From NCBI GenBank assembly GCA_031554215.1, contig JAVBKF010000192.1:1-11875 (forward strand): 11,875 bases of DNA. Direction: 5' to 3'. Positions within the stretch are counted from its first letter, which is position 1; every line of letters begins with the position of its first letter. Positions 6,101 through 11,875 of the stretch are shown here, piece by piece. The notes beneath the pieces are model-generated. The model was not told where the DNA came from and did not search any database. It saw only the letters and a program-made list of their open reading frames with translations. Made by a program: the position numbers and the translations under genes. This DNA is from JAVBKE01 sp031554215. Its GTDB lineage: Bacteria > Bacillota > Bacilli > JARBTR01.

Positions 6101-6228
6101 CTAAATCAATGAAAGCTTCTGACTTGTCAGAGGGCGTGAGCTTATACACAAAAGCAAAACGAGGGTGGAACAAATACACACTTTGGGCGATGAAGGTTCA
6201 AAATTTTCACCATGAAATATGCAGATAG

Positions 6229-6256
6229 TCGCACTGAAAGCAGTGCGATATTTTTA
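6229..6256 (+). terminator. rho-independent terminator after the 114-residue gene
   Basis: A perfect 8-bp stem TCGCACTG-AAAG-CAGTGCGA followed by TATTTTTAT. The T-tract lies on the plus strand, so it serves the preceding plus-strand gene rather than murR. Confidence 0.75.
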
Positions 6257-6366
6257 TGAATTTCTATTTAGTAAAAGAGTTTTGTACCAGCCTTGTTTTG
6301 CGTGCCGATTGATGTTCATCCCATTTGGTTAGCTTCAACTGAAAGTCTTTTTAATCGTAAACTACC

Positions 6367-7215
6367 CTACTTTTTCATTGATTTAATCGCCTCATGCGTA
6401 ATCGACAGTTGTTCGATGGTTTCATCATATTGGGCGGATGCATAGGTGAAAAATAAAATATCAATCACGATCAGTTGGGCTAGGCGTGAACTGGTTGCTG
6501 CACTTCTTAGCTTGGCTTCAGGTGCGCGAGGCGTGTACAAAAGGACATCTGCAAAGGGTGATATCTTATGTTCGCCAAACCGGCAAAGACCCATTGTATG
6601 AACGCCAGATTCCTTAGCAACTCTCATAAGGTTGACTACTTCGCTCGTTTCTCCGCTATAAGAAATGCCAAAGAACAGCGTGTCAGGCTGTGTGGTTGGT
6701 AATATGGTGGCCAGTACATGATGATCTTTCACTGCGAAAATATTCTTTCCAAGTCGCATCCATTTCTGTGCAATATCCTCAGCAATGATTCCTGAAGCTC
6801 CGACGCCATATGTGTAGATAGCCGGGGCTTTTTTCATTCGATTAACAGCTTCGCGAAGTGCACTTAGATCAATGTACATGGACGTATCACGGATGACTTG
6901 TACACTACTGGCAATGGTTTTTTCAATCACGGTTTCAACTGATTCATTTGGCTCGATATCATAATAGTCTAGGAAAGGGGCTTTGACACTTTCCGCTGAT
7001 ATGAGAACCTTCAGTTCTGGGAAACCGTCGAGTCCTAGTGAATGGCAGAAACGGATGACTGCAGCACCACTTGTTTCAGCATTTTCAGCAAGGCGTTTGA
7101 TATTCATCCGAATGACTTCGTTTGGGTAAGAAACGATGTACTGCGCTACTTTTCTCTCGGAAGAGGGTAATTCACTCATGAGTACTTGAATCTGTGAAAG
7201 AATGCTTCCGCTCAT
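6367..7215 (-). CDS. murR: MurR/RpiR family transcriptional regulator
   Basis: A DNA-binding regulator of 282 residues. Residues 1-77 are the RpiR-type helix-turn-helix domain (SSERKVAQYIVSYP, then KRLAENAETSGAAVIRFCHSLGLDGFPELK); about 107-245 are a SIS sugar-phosphate domain with GVGASGIIAEDIA (137-149) and ISYSGETSEV (184-193). Regulators of this family beside murQ/murP are known to control MurNAc use and to sense MurNAc-6-phosphate; that role is inferred here from the divergent mupG-murP-murQ genes. On the minus strand GAGGAG precedes ATG by about 11 bases. The gene sits alone; no obvious terminator with a minus-strand T-tract was found just after it. Confidence 0.85.
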   Translation of the reverse strand: MSGSILSQIQVLMSELPSSERKVAQYIVSYPNEVIRMNIKRLAENAETSGAAVIRFCHSLGLDGFPELKVLISAESVKAPFLDYYDIEPNESVETVIEKTIASSVQVIRDTSMYIDLSALREAVNRMKKAPAIYTYGVGASGIIAEDIAQKWMRLGKNIFAVKDHHVLATILPTTQPDTLFFGISYSGETSEVVNLMRVAKESGVHTMGLCRFGEHKISPFADVLLYTPRAPEAKLRSAATSSRLAQLIVIDILFFTYASAQYDETIEQLSITHEAIKSMKK

Positions 7216-7592
7216 TTGTTGTTGTTCTCCTCTATTTTGATCAATACATAAAGGGAATGCGATTAAAAAATGGATCAGTACATTCCGATATTAGCACGTT
7301 TATTTCCTCTATTATGCTTGAGAATAGCGCTTTTTGTAAAGTAGGAAAGGTTTGTTATCACTCGGAATCTTGCGGGATAAACACAGCTAAGAAAACCTGG
7401 ATCACATATGACGAATTTTTCTAGCTCTATTTGCCTAATGATAGCGGTAACTAGGTGCTCGAAGTTGTCATGAACCATCCAGTAAGTAAAGGCAATTTCT
7501 AGCACTGACGTAGTATTTTAGCTGTACAGGCAGAACCAGTGACTCTGGGGGAAAGTGTATAAGGAAAAAATGTAAAATAAAAACCTTTCGTA
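7216..7592. other. murR leader side of the divergent intergenic region
   Basis: No credible gene: frames on both strands lack ribosome binding sites and recognisable content. An inverted repeat, GGAATG (7254-7259) with CATTCC (7281-7286), lies in the predicted murR leader and might be an operator or leader hairpin. Together with the next 270 bases this makes an unusually long divergent control region of about 650 bases. Confidence 0.4.
7311..7340 (-). promoter_or_regulatory. candidate murR promoter
   Basis: On the minus strand TTTACA (plus-strand 7335-7340) and CATAAT (7311-7316) are 18 bases apart. Transcription would start near 7304 and give a leader of about 90 bases. The match is fair to both boxes; no alternative closer to the gene is better. 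Confidence 0.4.
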
Positions 7593-7621
7593 TTGAAAAT
7601 TTATTTTAAAAACGTTATAAT
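7593..7621 (+). promoter_or_regulatory. main promoter of the mupG-murP-murQ genes
   Basis: TTGAAA (7593-7598) and a perfect TATAAT (7616-7621) are exactly 17 bases apart in AT-rich DNA. This is the best promoter in the window. It predicts a start near 7628 and a mupG leader of about 235 bases. Confidence 0.75.
7607..7620 (+). promoter_or_regulatory. cre-like catabolite control site overlapping the -10 box
   Basis: TAAAAACGTTATAA matches 12 of 14 positions of the CcpA consensus TGWAANCGNTNWCA; the G at position 2 and the C at position 13 are both A. CcpA bound here would block RNA polymerase. Such control suits a sugar-catabolic operon, but the match in AT-rich DNA could be fortuitous. Confidence 0.35.
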
Positions 7622-7627
7622 TTAAAT

Positions 7628-7688
7628 GAAATTAAATTTTGGATTTCGTTGAAAGTATTCTGACTATTGATTCATAGTAACGAATACT
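7628..7688 (+). promoter_or_regulatory. dyads in the mupG leader: possible MurR operator and leader hairpin
   Basis: Just after the promoter, GAAAT (7628-7632) is mirrored by ATTTC (7643-7647), a likely place for a repressor site. Next comes a long dyad: AGTATTC (7654-7660) pairs with GAATACT (7682-7688), enclosing ACTAT/ATAGT (7663-7667, 7674-7678) with a small internal loop. It has no T-tract and so is not a simple terminator. It may be an operator or a structured leader; which one is unknown. Confidence 0.4.
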
Positions 7689-7862
7689 TAAAAAGGATAA
7701 CAGGCTTTGTTTAGCACTTATTAATGAAGATTGGCGAAAGATTTCCGTCTTGATTTTCACCCTATGATGCTATGTTTTCCACTGATCGCCTTTCATTAAA
7801 AGTGATCTTGAGGCAATCAGTTTCTATCATAAACAAAATTGAAATAAGGGAGGTAGAACCAG

Positions 7863-8891
7863 ATGTTTTTTTCAATGTATCCAACGGATACGGAATCGTC
7901 ACAGCAGGAAATTGTTGCTTTAGTGGAACAATATGGGGAGTTTCCGGTTTTTACATCCTTACACATTCCAGAAGCAACAGGGTTATGGGAATATGTAGAG
8001 AAACTCAAGAAACTTCACCAGCAAAAAGGTTTTACATTTTGTGCCGATATTTCGCCACATACACTTGGTGTCTTAGAAATTTCAATTGAAAATATTGCTC
8101 AGTTAAAGGAATACGGGATTCACTGCTTGCGAATAGATTTTGGTTTTTCACTGGAAGAAGTAGAACAGATCGCAAAGCAGGGATTTTCGATAGCAGTAAA
8201 TGCTAGCACGGTAGATGAGGAATTTATTCGTGCGCTAAAAAAGTTTCACCCAATTGGCTGGCATAATTACTATCCACGCCCTGAAACGGGGCTATCAATC
8301 AGTTATTTTCAAGCACAGAATGCATTGTTTCACAAAAATGCTTGTGCGCTTGTTGGCTTTATTCCTGGAGACAGATGCTTGCGTGCCCCGCTATATCTAG
8401 GATTGCCGATGCTAGAAGTGCAAAGACATGTCAATACCTATGTCAATTACATGCGACTTCGCCAGGCGCAAAAGGACATGTCGATCTATCTTGCTGAAGG
8501 CACTGCGTATCGTCGTCATTTAGATTGGATTAGTAAATGGGAAAATGAGGGTATTATTTCTCTTCCGGTTTATATGGAGGATGAACTGTTTAGGCAATTT
8601 GAAAATCGTGTTTTCACATTGCGTCCAGAGATGTCAACTGCATCCTTTCGCCTGGAAGGAACGCGTGGTGTAATCAAGGCACCCAAGGAGGGAATTCATT
8701 CTGATGGGCGCTTTAAAGGTAGCATTCAAATGGATACAAATGAATATGGGCGTTATGAAGGTGAAATCCATCTGATGCGGAGCGACACTTTGATTGATCA
8801 TAAGACAGTTTACGTTGGAGAGATACAAAGTAATTATTTAGGAATTGTCGATTGTTTGCAAGGTAAATGTAAGATTCAGTTCGTTCGGTAG
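7863..8891 (+). CDS. mupG: 6-phospho-N-acetylmuramidase MupG (DUF871 family)
   Basis: A cytosolic glycosidase of the DUF871/MupG family that hydrolyses GlcNAc-MurNAc-6-phosphate to GlcNAc and MurNAc-6-phosphate, as shown for the S. aureus protein. It has 342 residues, slightly shorter than many members. Residues 1-225 form the TIM barrel, with ADISPHTLGVL (61-71), CLRIDFGF (88-95) and the family signature HNYYPRPETGLS (134-145). About 235-342 form the cyclophilin-like C-terminal domain (DGRFKGSIQ, YVGEIQSNYLGIVD). AAGGGAGGT ends 9 bases before ATG. It is the first structural gene of the MurNAc cluster, with the strong promoter about 240 bases upstream, and has no terminator before murP 233 bases on. 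The neighbours murP and murQ support this function over the older 'outer surface protein' label. Confidence 0.88.
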   Translation: MFFSMYPTDTESSQQEIVALVEQYGEFPVFTSLHIPEATGLWEYVEKLKKLHQQKGFTFCADISPHTLGVLEISIENIAQLKEYGIHCLRIDFGFSLEEVEQIAKQGFSIAVNASTVDEEFIRALKKFHPIGWHNYYPRPETGLSISYFQAQNALFHKNACALVGFIPGDRCLRAPLYLGLPMLEVQRHVNTYVNYMRLRQAQKDMSIYLAEGTAYRRHLDWISKWENEGIISLPVYMEDELFRQFENRVFTLRPEMSTASFRLEGTRGVIKAPKEGIHSDGRFKGSIQMDTNEYGRYEGEIHLMRSDTLIDHKTVYVGEIQSNYLGIVDCLQGKCKIQFVR

Positions 8892-9124
8892 TTTCTAGGA
8901 AAAATAGTGCGAAGAAAATTGAGTACAAGGTAATTTAGGTGGTCTAAAATTCGGTAATCTCCTAGCAAACGATTTGATGAAATCATGACGATCACAAAGT
9001 CCACCAAGCGAAGGTCGGCAGATAAGCTGTCTAGCGAAATAAATAGTGTTGTCATTACGATGCTTGGTCATCAGATGTCTATAGCGTTTATAGGGGGAAA
9101 TGATATTTTTTAGGGGGATTGACT

Positions 9125-10567
9125 ATGGATTACAAGAAAACCAGTCAAGAAGTGCTTGGCTTATTAGGTGGAAAGAATAATATTCATAAATTCACTAACT
9201 GTATGACACGTCTACGCGTTACTGTAAAGAACAAAGAGAAAGTTGATTTTGCGGCTATCAAAGCCTTAACGGGTGTAATGGGGATTGTTGATGCGGGTGA
9301 TCAGATTCAAATTATTTTTGGACCCGGGCATGCACAACGAATGCGAGATGCTTTTGAAGAAGTTACTGGCATTCGGGCAGATGCACAGGTTGAAGATGAA
9401 TTTGACGATGTAGCAAGTGATACAAAGGCTAAGATTAAGTCTGGACAAACAGCTTCTTGGCAAAAAGGCTTTCAGCATATCGGGAATATTTTTATACCAC
9501 TGATCCCGGGTTTTGTTGCCTGTGGTTTAATCATGGGATTGACGAATATGTGGAAATTGGCCGATCCAACGATTGTTGGTAATGAGTGGTTCCTACTGCT
9601 AGCGGCTATTGGTGGTTTGGTTTTTGGTTCAATGCATATTATTGTTGGTTATAATGCAGGGAAAGAGTTTGGCGGGAGCCCAGTTTTGGGCGCAATTGCG
9701 GGAGCGCTAATCTATTCACCTGCAATGAACGGAATTGCCGAAACAGCAACGAGTGCAGCAGTGCCGCTTTATAGCATTACGATATTTGATCAATTCACGA
9801 TTACTCCGAAAAGTGGACTTGGCGGCGTCATCGGGGTTGTCTTTGCTGCATTCGTCTTCGTTCAAATTGAAAAGCGTGTTCGTAAGCTAGTTCCGGCATG
9901 GCTCGATTTATTCCTTGTGCCACTTGTGACCATTCTGCTCGGAAGTGTGATTACCGTTTTCGTTGTGATGCCGATTTCAGCAATACTGATGAGCTTTCTT
10001 ACTTGGTTATTAGTCGATGTTGCTTTATATAAAGGCGGCATTATTGGTGGGTATCTACTAGCGGCTACGTTCCTTCCGCTTGTGATGCTTGGTATCCATC
10101 AAGGTTTGACGCCGATTCATGCGCAACTGATTCAAGATATGGGCTATACCATTTTACTGCCAATTCTGGCTTGTGCCGGAGCTGGGCAAGTGGGGATGGC
10201 GATTGCTGTTTACGTGAAAACGAAAAACAAGAAGCTGAAAGAAGTAGTCGGTAGTGCATTGCCGGTTGGGTTTATGGGAATTGGGGAGCCGCTAATTTAT
10301 GGTGTTTCACTGCCATTGTTCTATCCATTTATCACAGCCTGCCTTGGTGCTGGGTTTGGTGGTGCAGTCATTGCTTTTGTATCAATTCATATCGCTCCAG
10401 TGGGTGCAATCTCAATCGGACCTTCTGGTTTATTATTAACACCACTCATTGCCGATGGTATGTGGTACTGGTATTTACTTGGTCTATGTGCCTCATATGC
10501 CGGAGGCTTTCTACTCACTTACTTCTTTGGATTTAAAGAATCTATGCTAGAACGGATGAAACAATAA
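9125..10567 (+). CDS. murP: PTS MurNAc transporter subunit IIBC (MurP)
   Basis: A membrane permease of the glucose-type phosphotransferase system that imports MurNAc (or the disaccharide) and delivers it as the 6-phosphate. It has 480 residues. The IIB domain is at about 1-85, with phospho-acceptor Cys26 in FTNCMTRLRVTV and the GIVDAGDQIQIIFGPGH segment. A linker follows, then the IIC domain from about 115 on, with about ten hydrophobic helices and the sugar-site motif GIGEPLIYGVSLP (around residue 385). There is no IIA domain, as in known MurP proteins, which borrow IIA from another system. The frame could start at TTG 9119, but AGGGGGA at 9112-9118 is then too close; ATG 9125 has proper spacing and is preferred. 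The MurNAc rather than sucrose or trehalose assignment rests on the adjacent murQ, 16 bases downstream. Confidence 0.88.
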   Translation: MDYKKTSQEVLGLLGGKNNIHKFTNCMTRLRVTVKNKEKVDFAAIKALTGVMGIVDAGDQIQIIFGPGHAQRMRDAFEEVTGIRADAQVEDEFDDVASDTKAKIKSGQTASWQKGFQHIGNIFIPLIPGFVACGLIMGLTNMWKLADPTIVGNEWFLLLAAIGGLVFGSMHIIVGYNAGKEFGGSPVLGAIAGALIYSPAMNGIAETATSAAVPLYSITIFDQFTITPKSGLGGVIGVVFAAFVFVQIEKRVRKLVPAWLDLFLVPLVTILLGSVITVFVVMPISAILMSFLTWLLVDVALYKGGIIGGYLLAATFLPLVMLGIHQGLTPIHAQLIQDMGYTILLPILACAGAGQVGMAIAVYVKTKNKKLKEVVGSALPVGFMGIGEPLIYGVSLPLFYPFITACLGAGFGGAVIAFVSIHIAPVGAISIGPSGLLLTPLIADGMWYWYLLGLCASYAGGFLLTYFFGFKESMLERMKQ

Positions 10568-10583
10568 TTGACGGAGGTGCCGA

Positions 10584-11471
10584 ATGCTAGATAAGTTGAC
10601 GACTGAAAAAAGAAATAATAGAACAAATAATCTTGATGAGATGACATCTCTTGAAATTTGCACCATTATGAACGAAGAGGACCGAAACGTGCCGCTCGCA
10701 ATCGAGAAGGTGCTACCTAAAATAGCCGAAGCGATTGATATCATTGCAACAAAGGTTGCCGGAGGGGGGAGACTGATTTATGTTGGTGCTGGCACAAGTG
10801 GTCGTATCGGACTCATGGATGCCGTTGAATGTGTGCCTACGTTTGGTGTTCCGGATGATATGGTGATTGGACTAATTGCCGGAGGGCAGCGTGCATTTGT
10901 GAAAGCAGTCGAAGGAGCGGAAGATTCCAAAGAATTAGCGATTACAGAACTAAAGGAACTCAGGTTTAGTGAGAAAGATGTCTTGGTCGGTATTGCTGCC
11001 AGTGGACGTACACCATACGTGATTTCCGCTCTAGAATACGCTGGGAAAATCGGTAGCGAAACCATCGCAATCTCCTGCAACCAGCATGCGGCAATGAGTC
11101 AGTATGCACATCTTGCTATAGAGATTGATGCTGGCAGTGAAGTGCTAACCGGGTCAACAAGGCTCAAAGCAGGAACAACACAGAAGCTTGTACTGAACAT
11201 GATTTCTACAGGTGCAATGATTCGGATGGGTAAAGTGTATAAGAACCTAATGGTCGATGTGATGATGACAAATGAAAAACTTGAAGAACGAGGTCGCAAA
11301 ATCATCATCGAAGCGACAGGCGTAGATTATCAAACAGCAGATAGCACTTTGAAAACTGCTGAAAATAATGTGAAAACAGCGATTGTCATGATTCTTGCAA
11401 AGTGCGACTATAGAGAGGCTAGCAGGCGTTTGCAGTTGGGTAATGGTTTTGTACGAACCGCAATTGAGTAG
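10584..11471 (+). CDS. murQ: N-acetylmuramic acid 6-phosphate etherase (MurQ)
   Basis: A cytosolic lyase that removes D-lactate from MurNAc-6-phosphate to give GlcNAc-6-phosphate, the step that channels wall sugar into amino-sugar metabolism. It has 295 residues, the normal family length. A SIS domain spans about 50-210: YVGAGTSGRIG (66-76), the catalytic acid Glu82 in DAVECVPTFG, Glu113 in EGAEDS (matching Glu83 and Glu114 of E. coli MurQ), and AASGRTPYV. The N-terminal NNRTNNLDEM and the C-terminal helical part with YREASRRLQLGNGFVR are also typical. GGAGGTG lies 4 bases before ATG. The 16-base gap to murP implies co-transcription and tight coupling. It is the last gene of the cluster. Confidence 0.96.
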   Translation: MLDKLTTEKRNNRTNNLDEMTSLEICTIMNEEDRNVPLAIEKVLPKIAEAIDIIATKVAGGGRLIYVGAGTSGRIGLMDAVECVPTFGVPDDMVIGLIAGGQRAFVKAVEGAEDSKELAITELKELRFSEKDVLVGIAASGRTPYVISALEYAGKIGSETIAISCNQHAAMSQYAHLAIEIDAGSEVLTGSTRLKAGTTQKLVLNMISTGAMIRMGKVYKNLMVDVMMTNEKLEERGRKIIIEATGVDYQTADSTLKTAENNVKTAIVMILAKCDYREASRRLQLGNGFVRTAIE

Positions 11472-11576
11472 CCTATTGAAAAGTGAAGAGGCTTTGTAGT
11501 GAATTTTTATCAAGATGAGGCTATATTGCCTGATAAAAGCGGATTCATACGAAAAAAGCATAAAAGGGACGTCCTC

Positions 11577-11638
11577 CTAAAGTGGTACCTTTAGAATAGA
11601 CACTTAGAAAAAAGTGACTATTCTATGGGTATTTTTTT
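11577..11638 (+). terminator. long rho-independent terminator with competing upstream hairpin, probably ending the MurNAc operon
   Basis: TACC...AGAATAG-A-CACTT (11586-11605) pairs with AAGTG-A-CTATTCT...GGTA (11612-11631), giving a stem of about 20 positions with a few mismatches, followed by seven T (11632-11638). An alternative hairpin, CTAAAG-TGGTAC-CTTTAG (11577-11594), uses part of the same 5' strand. This could be just a terminator about 100 bases after murQ. The GTGGTACC core and the mirrored ends also resemble a T-box fragment or an insertion sequence end. Confidence 0.7.
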
Positions 11639-11875
11639 GTATGCTAAAAATCGGGTGGAAATAGATATGAGAAAAAATTTTCTTTCTTTAAATTTTCTAA
11701 CAGAAAAATAGTATCAATGTACTTTCAGATGTAGCTGCCTTTTTAACACTATAGTGCAGCTTCTTGAGGTTCAGAACTGTTAAAAAATCTCAAAACGGAA
11801 GAGTATAACAAAATAAATGTAGCGAAAATAAGATAAAAAAGGTAGAATTAGTTTGATAATTGTAAAAAATCTATT
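11639..11875. other. AT-rich end of window, no gene recognised
   Basis: Very AT-rich. The only startable frame (ATG 11667, 14 codons) is too short to credit. AGCTGC/GCAGCT (11733-11761) and TTTTTAACA/TGTTAAAAA (11740-11786) are two perfect inverted repeats that overlap and could not both form at once. This may be the leader of a gene beyond the window. Confidence 0.4.

Noticed and set aside
6160..6256. Possible T-box leader (AGGGTGGAAC followed by a terminator)
   Set aside because: Only the first ten bases of the T-box motif match, CCGCG is missing, no stem I or specifier region fits because the 114-residue gene lies just upstream, and no plus-strand target gene follows.
7772..8089. 105-codon plus-strand frame overlapping the start of mupG
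   Set aside because: It is out of frame with mupG, has no ribosome binding site, and its translation resembles no protein; it is a shadow of the mupG gene.
9119..9124. TTG start for murP
   Set aside because: The ribosome binding site would practically touch the start; ATG 9125 has normal spacing.
11667..11711. 14-codon frame (MRKNFLSLNFLTEK) as a leader peptide
   Set aside because: No good ribosome binding site, very AT-rich, and no downstream gene in the window to be controlled.

Overview
The window looks like chromosomal DNA of a low-to-moderate GC, spore-forming member of the Bacillales. The pointers are a PrsA-type foldase beside a HIT protein and a YtxH protein (the B. subtilis hit/yhaH/prsA neighbourhood), two tiny YjcZ-type peptides, and strong AGGAGG ribosome binding sites. 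A Planococcaceae/Sporosarcina-like host is my guess from gene content; the sequence alone does not prove it. I see no tRNA, rRNA, CRISPR array, phage gene or intact transposase.

Left part (1-2940, + strand). The window opens inside a pepD-like M20 metallopeptidase gene (1-1191). About 650 bases without a convincing gene follow. They hold many hairpins, a very strong intrinsic terminator (1481-1536) and, further right, a sigma-A-like promoter with a perfect dyad over its -35 box. That promoter serves a 333-residue polyferredoxin (1846-2847). A bidirectional terminator separates it from the convergent prsA gene.

Middle part (2959-5281). prsA (minus) diverges from two 28-29 residue YjcZ-type peptides (plus), each with its own strong ribosome binding site. 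These converge on a two-gene minus-strand operon, hit then ytxH, which overlaps by ATGA. The PrsA protein appears to be anchored by an N-terminal transmembrane helix rather than by the usual lipobox. The HIT gene probably starts at a GTG well inside the longest open frame.

Right part (5360-11638). After a gene-poor stretch and one unrecognised 114-residue gene comes a complete MurNAc (N-acetylmuramic acid) utilisation locus. A MurR/RpiR-family regulator (minus) diverges across about 650 bases from mupG, murP and murQ (plus). Expected flow: MurP imports and phosphorylates MurNAc or GlcNAc-MurNAc; MupG hydrolyses GlcNAc-MurNAc-6-phosphate; MurQ removes the lactyl ether from MurNAc-6-phosphate to give GlcNAc-6-phosphate; the SIS-domain regulator probably senses MurNAc-6-phosphate. 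The mupG promoter has a consensus-like -35/-10 pair with a cre-like site across the -10 and dyads just downstream. This suggests both catabolite and local control.

The last 400 bases hold a long terminator with an alternative hairpin, then AT-rich DNA with no recognisable gene. No clearly new multi-gene system was found. The best leads are the hairpin-rich region after pepD, the transmembrane PrsA, the extra cysteine module in the polyferredoxin, and the long regulatory region of the MurNAc operon.
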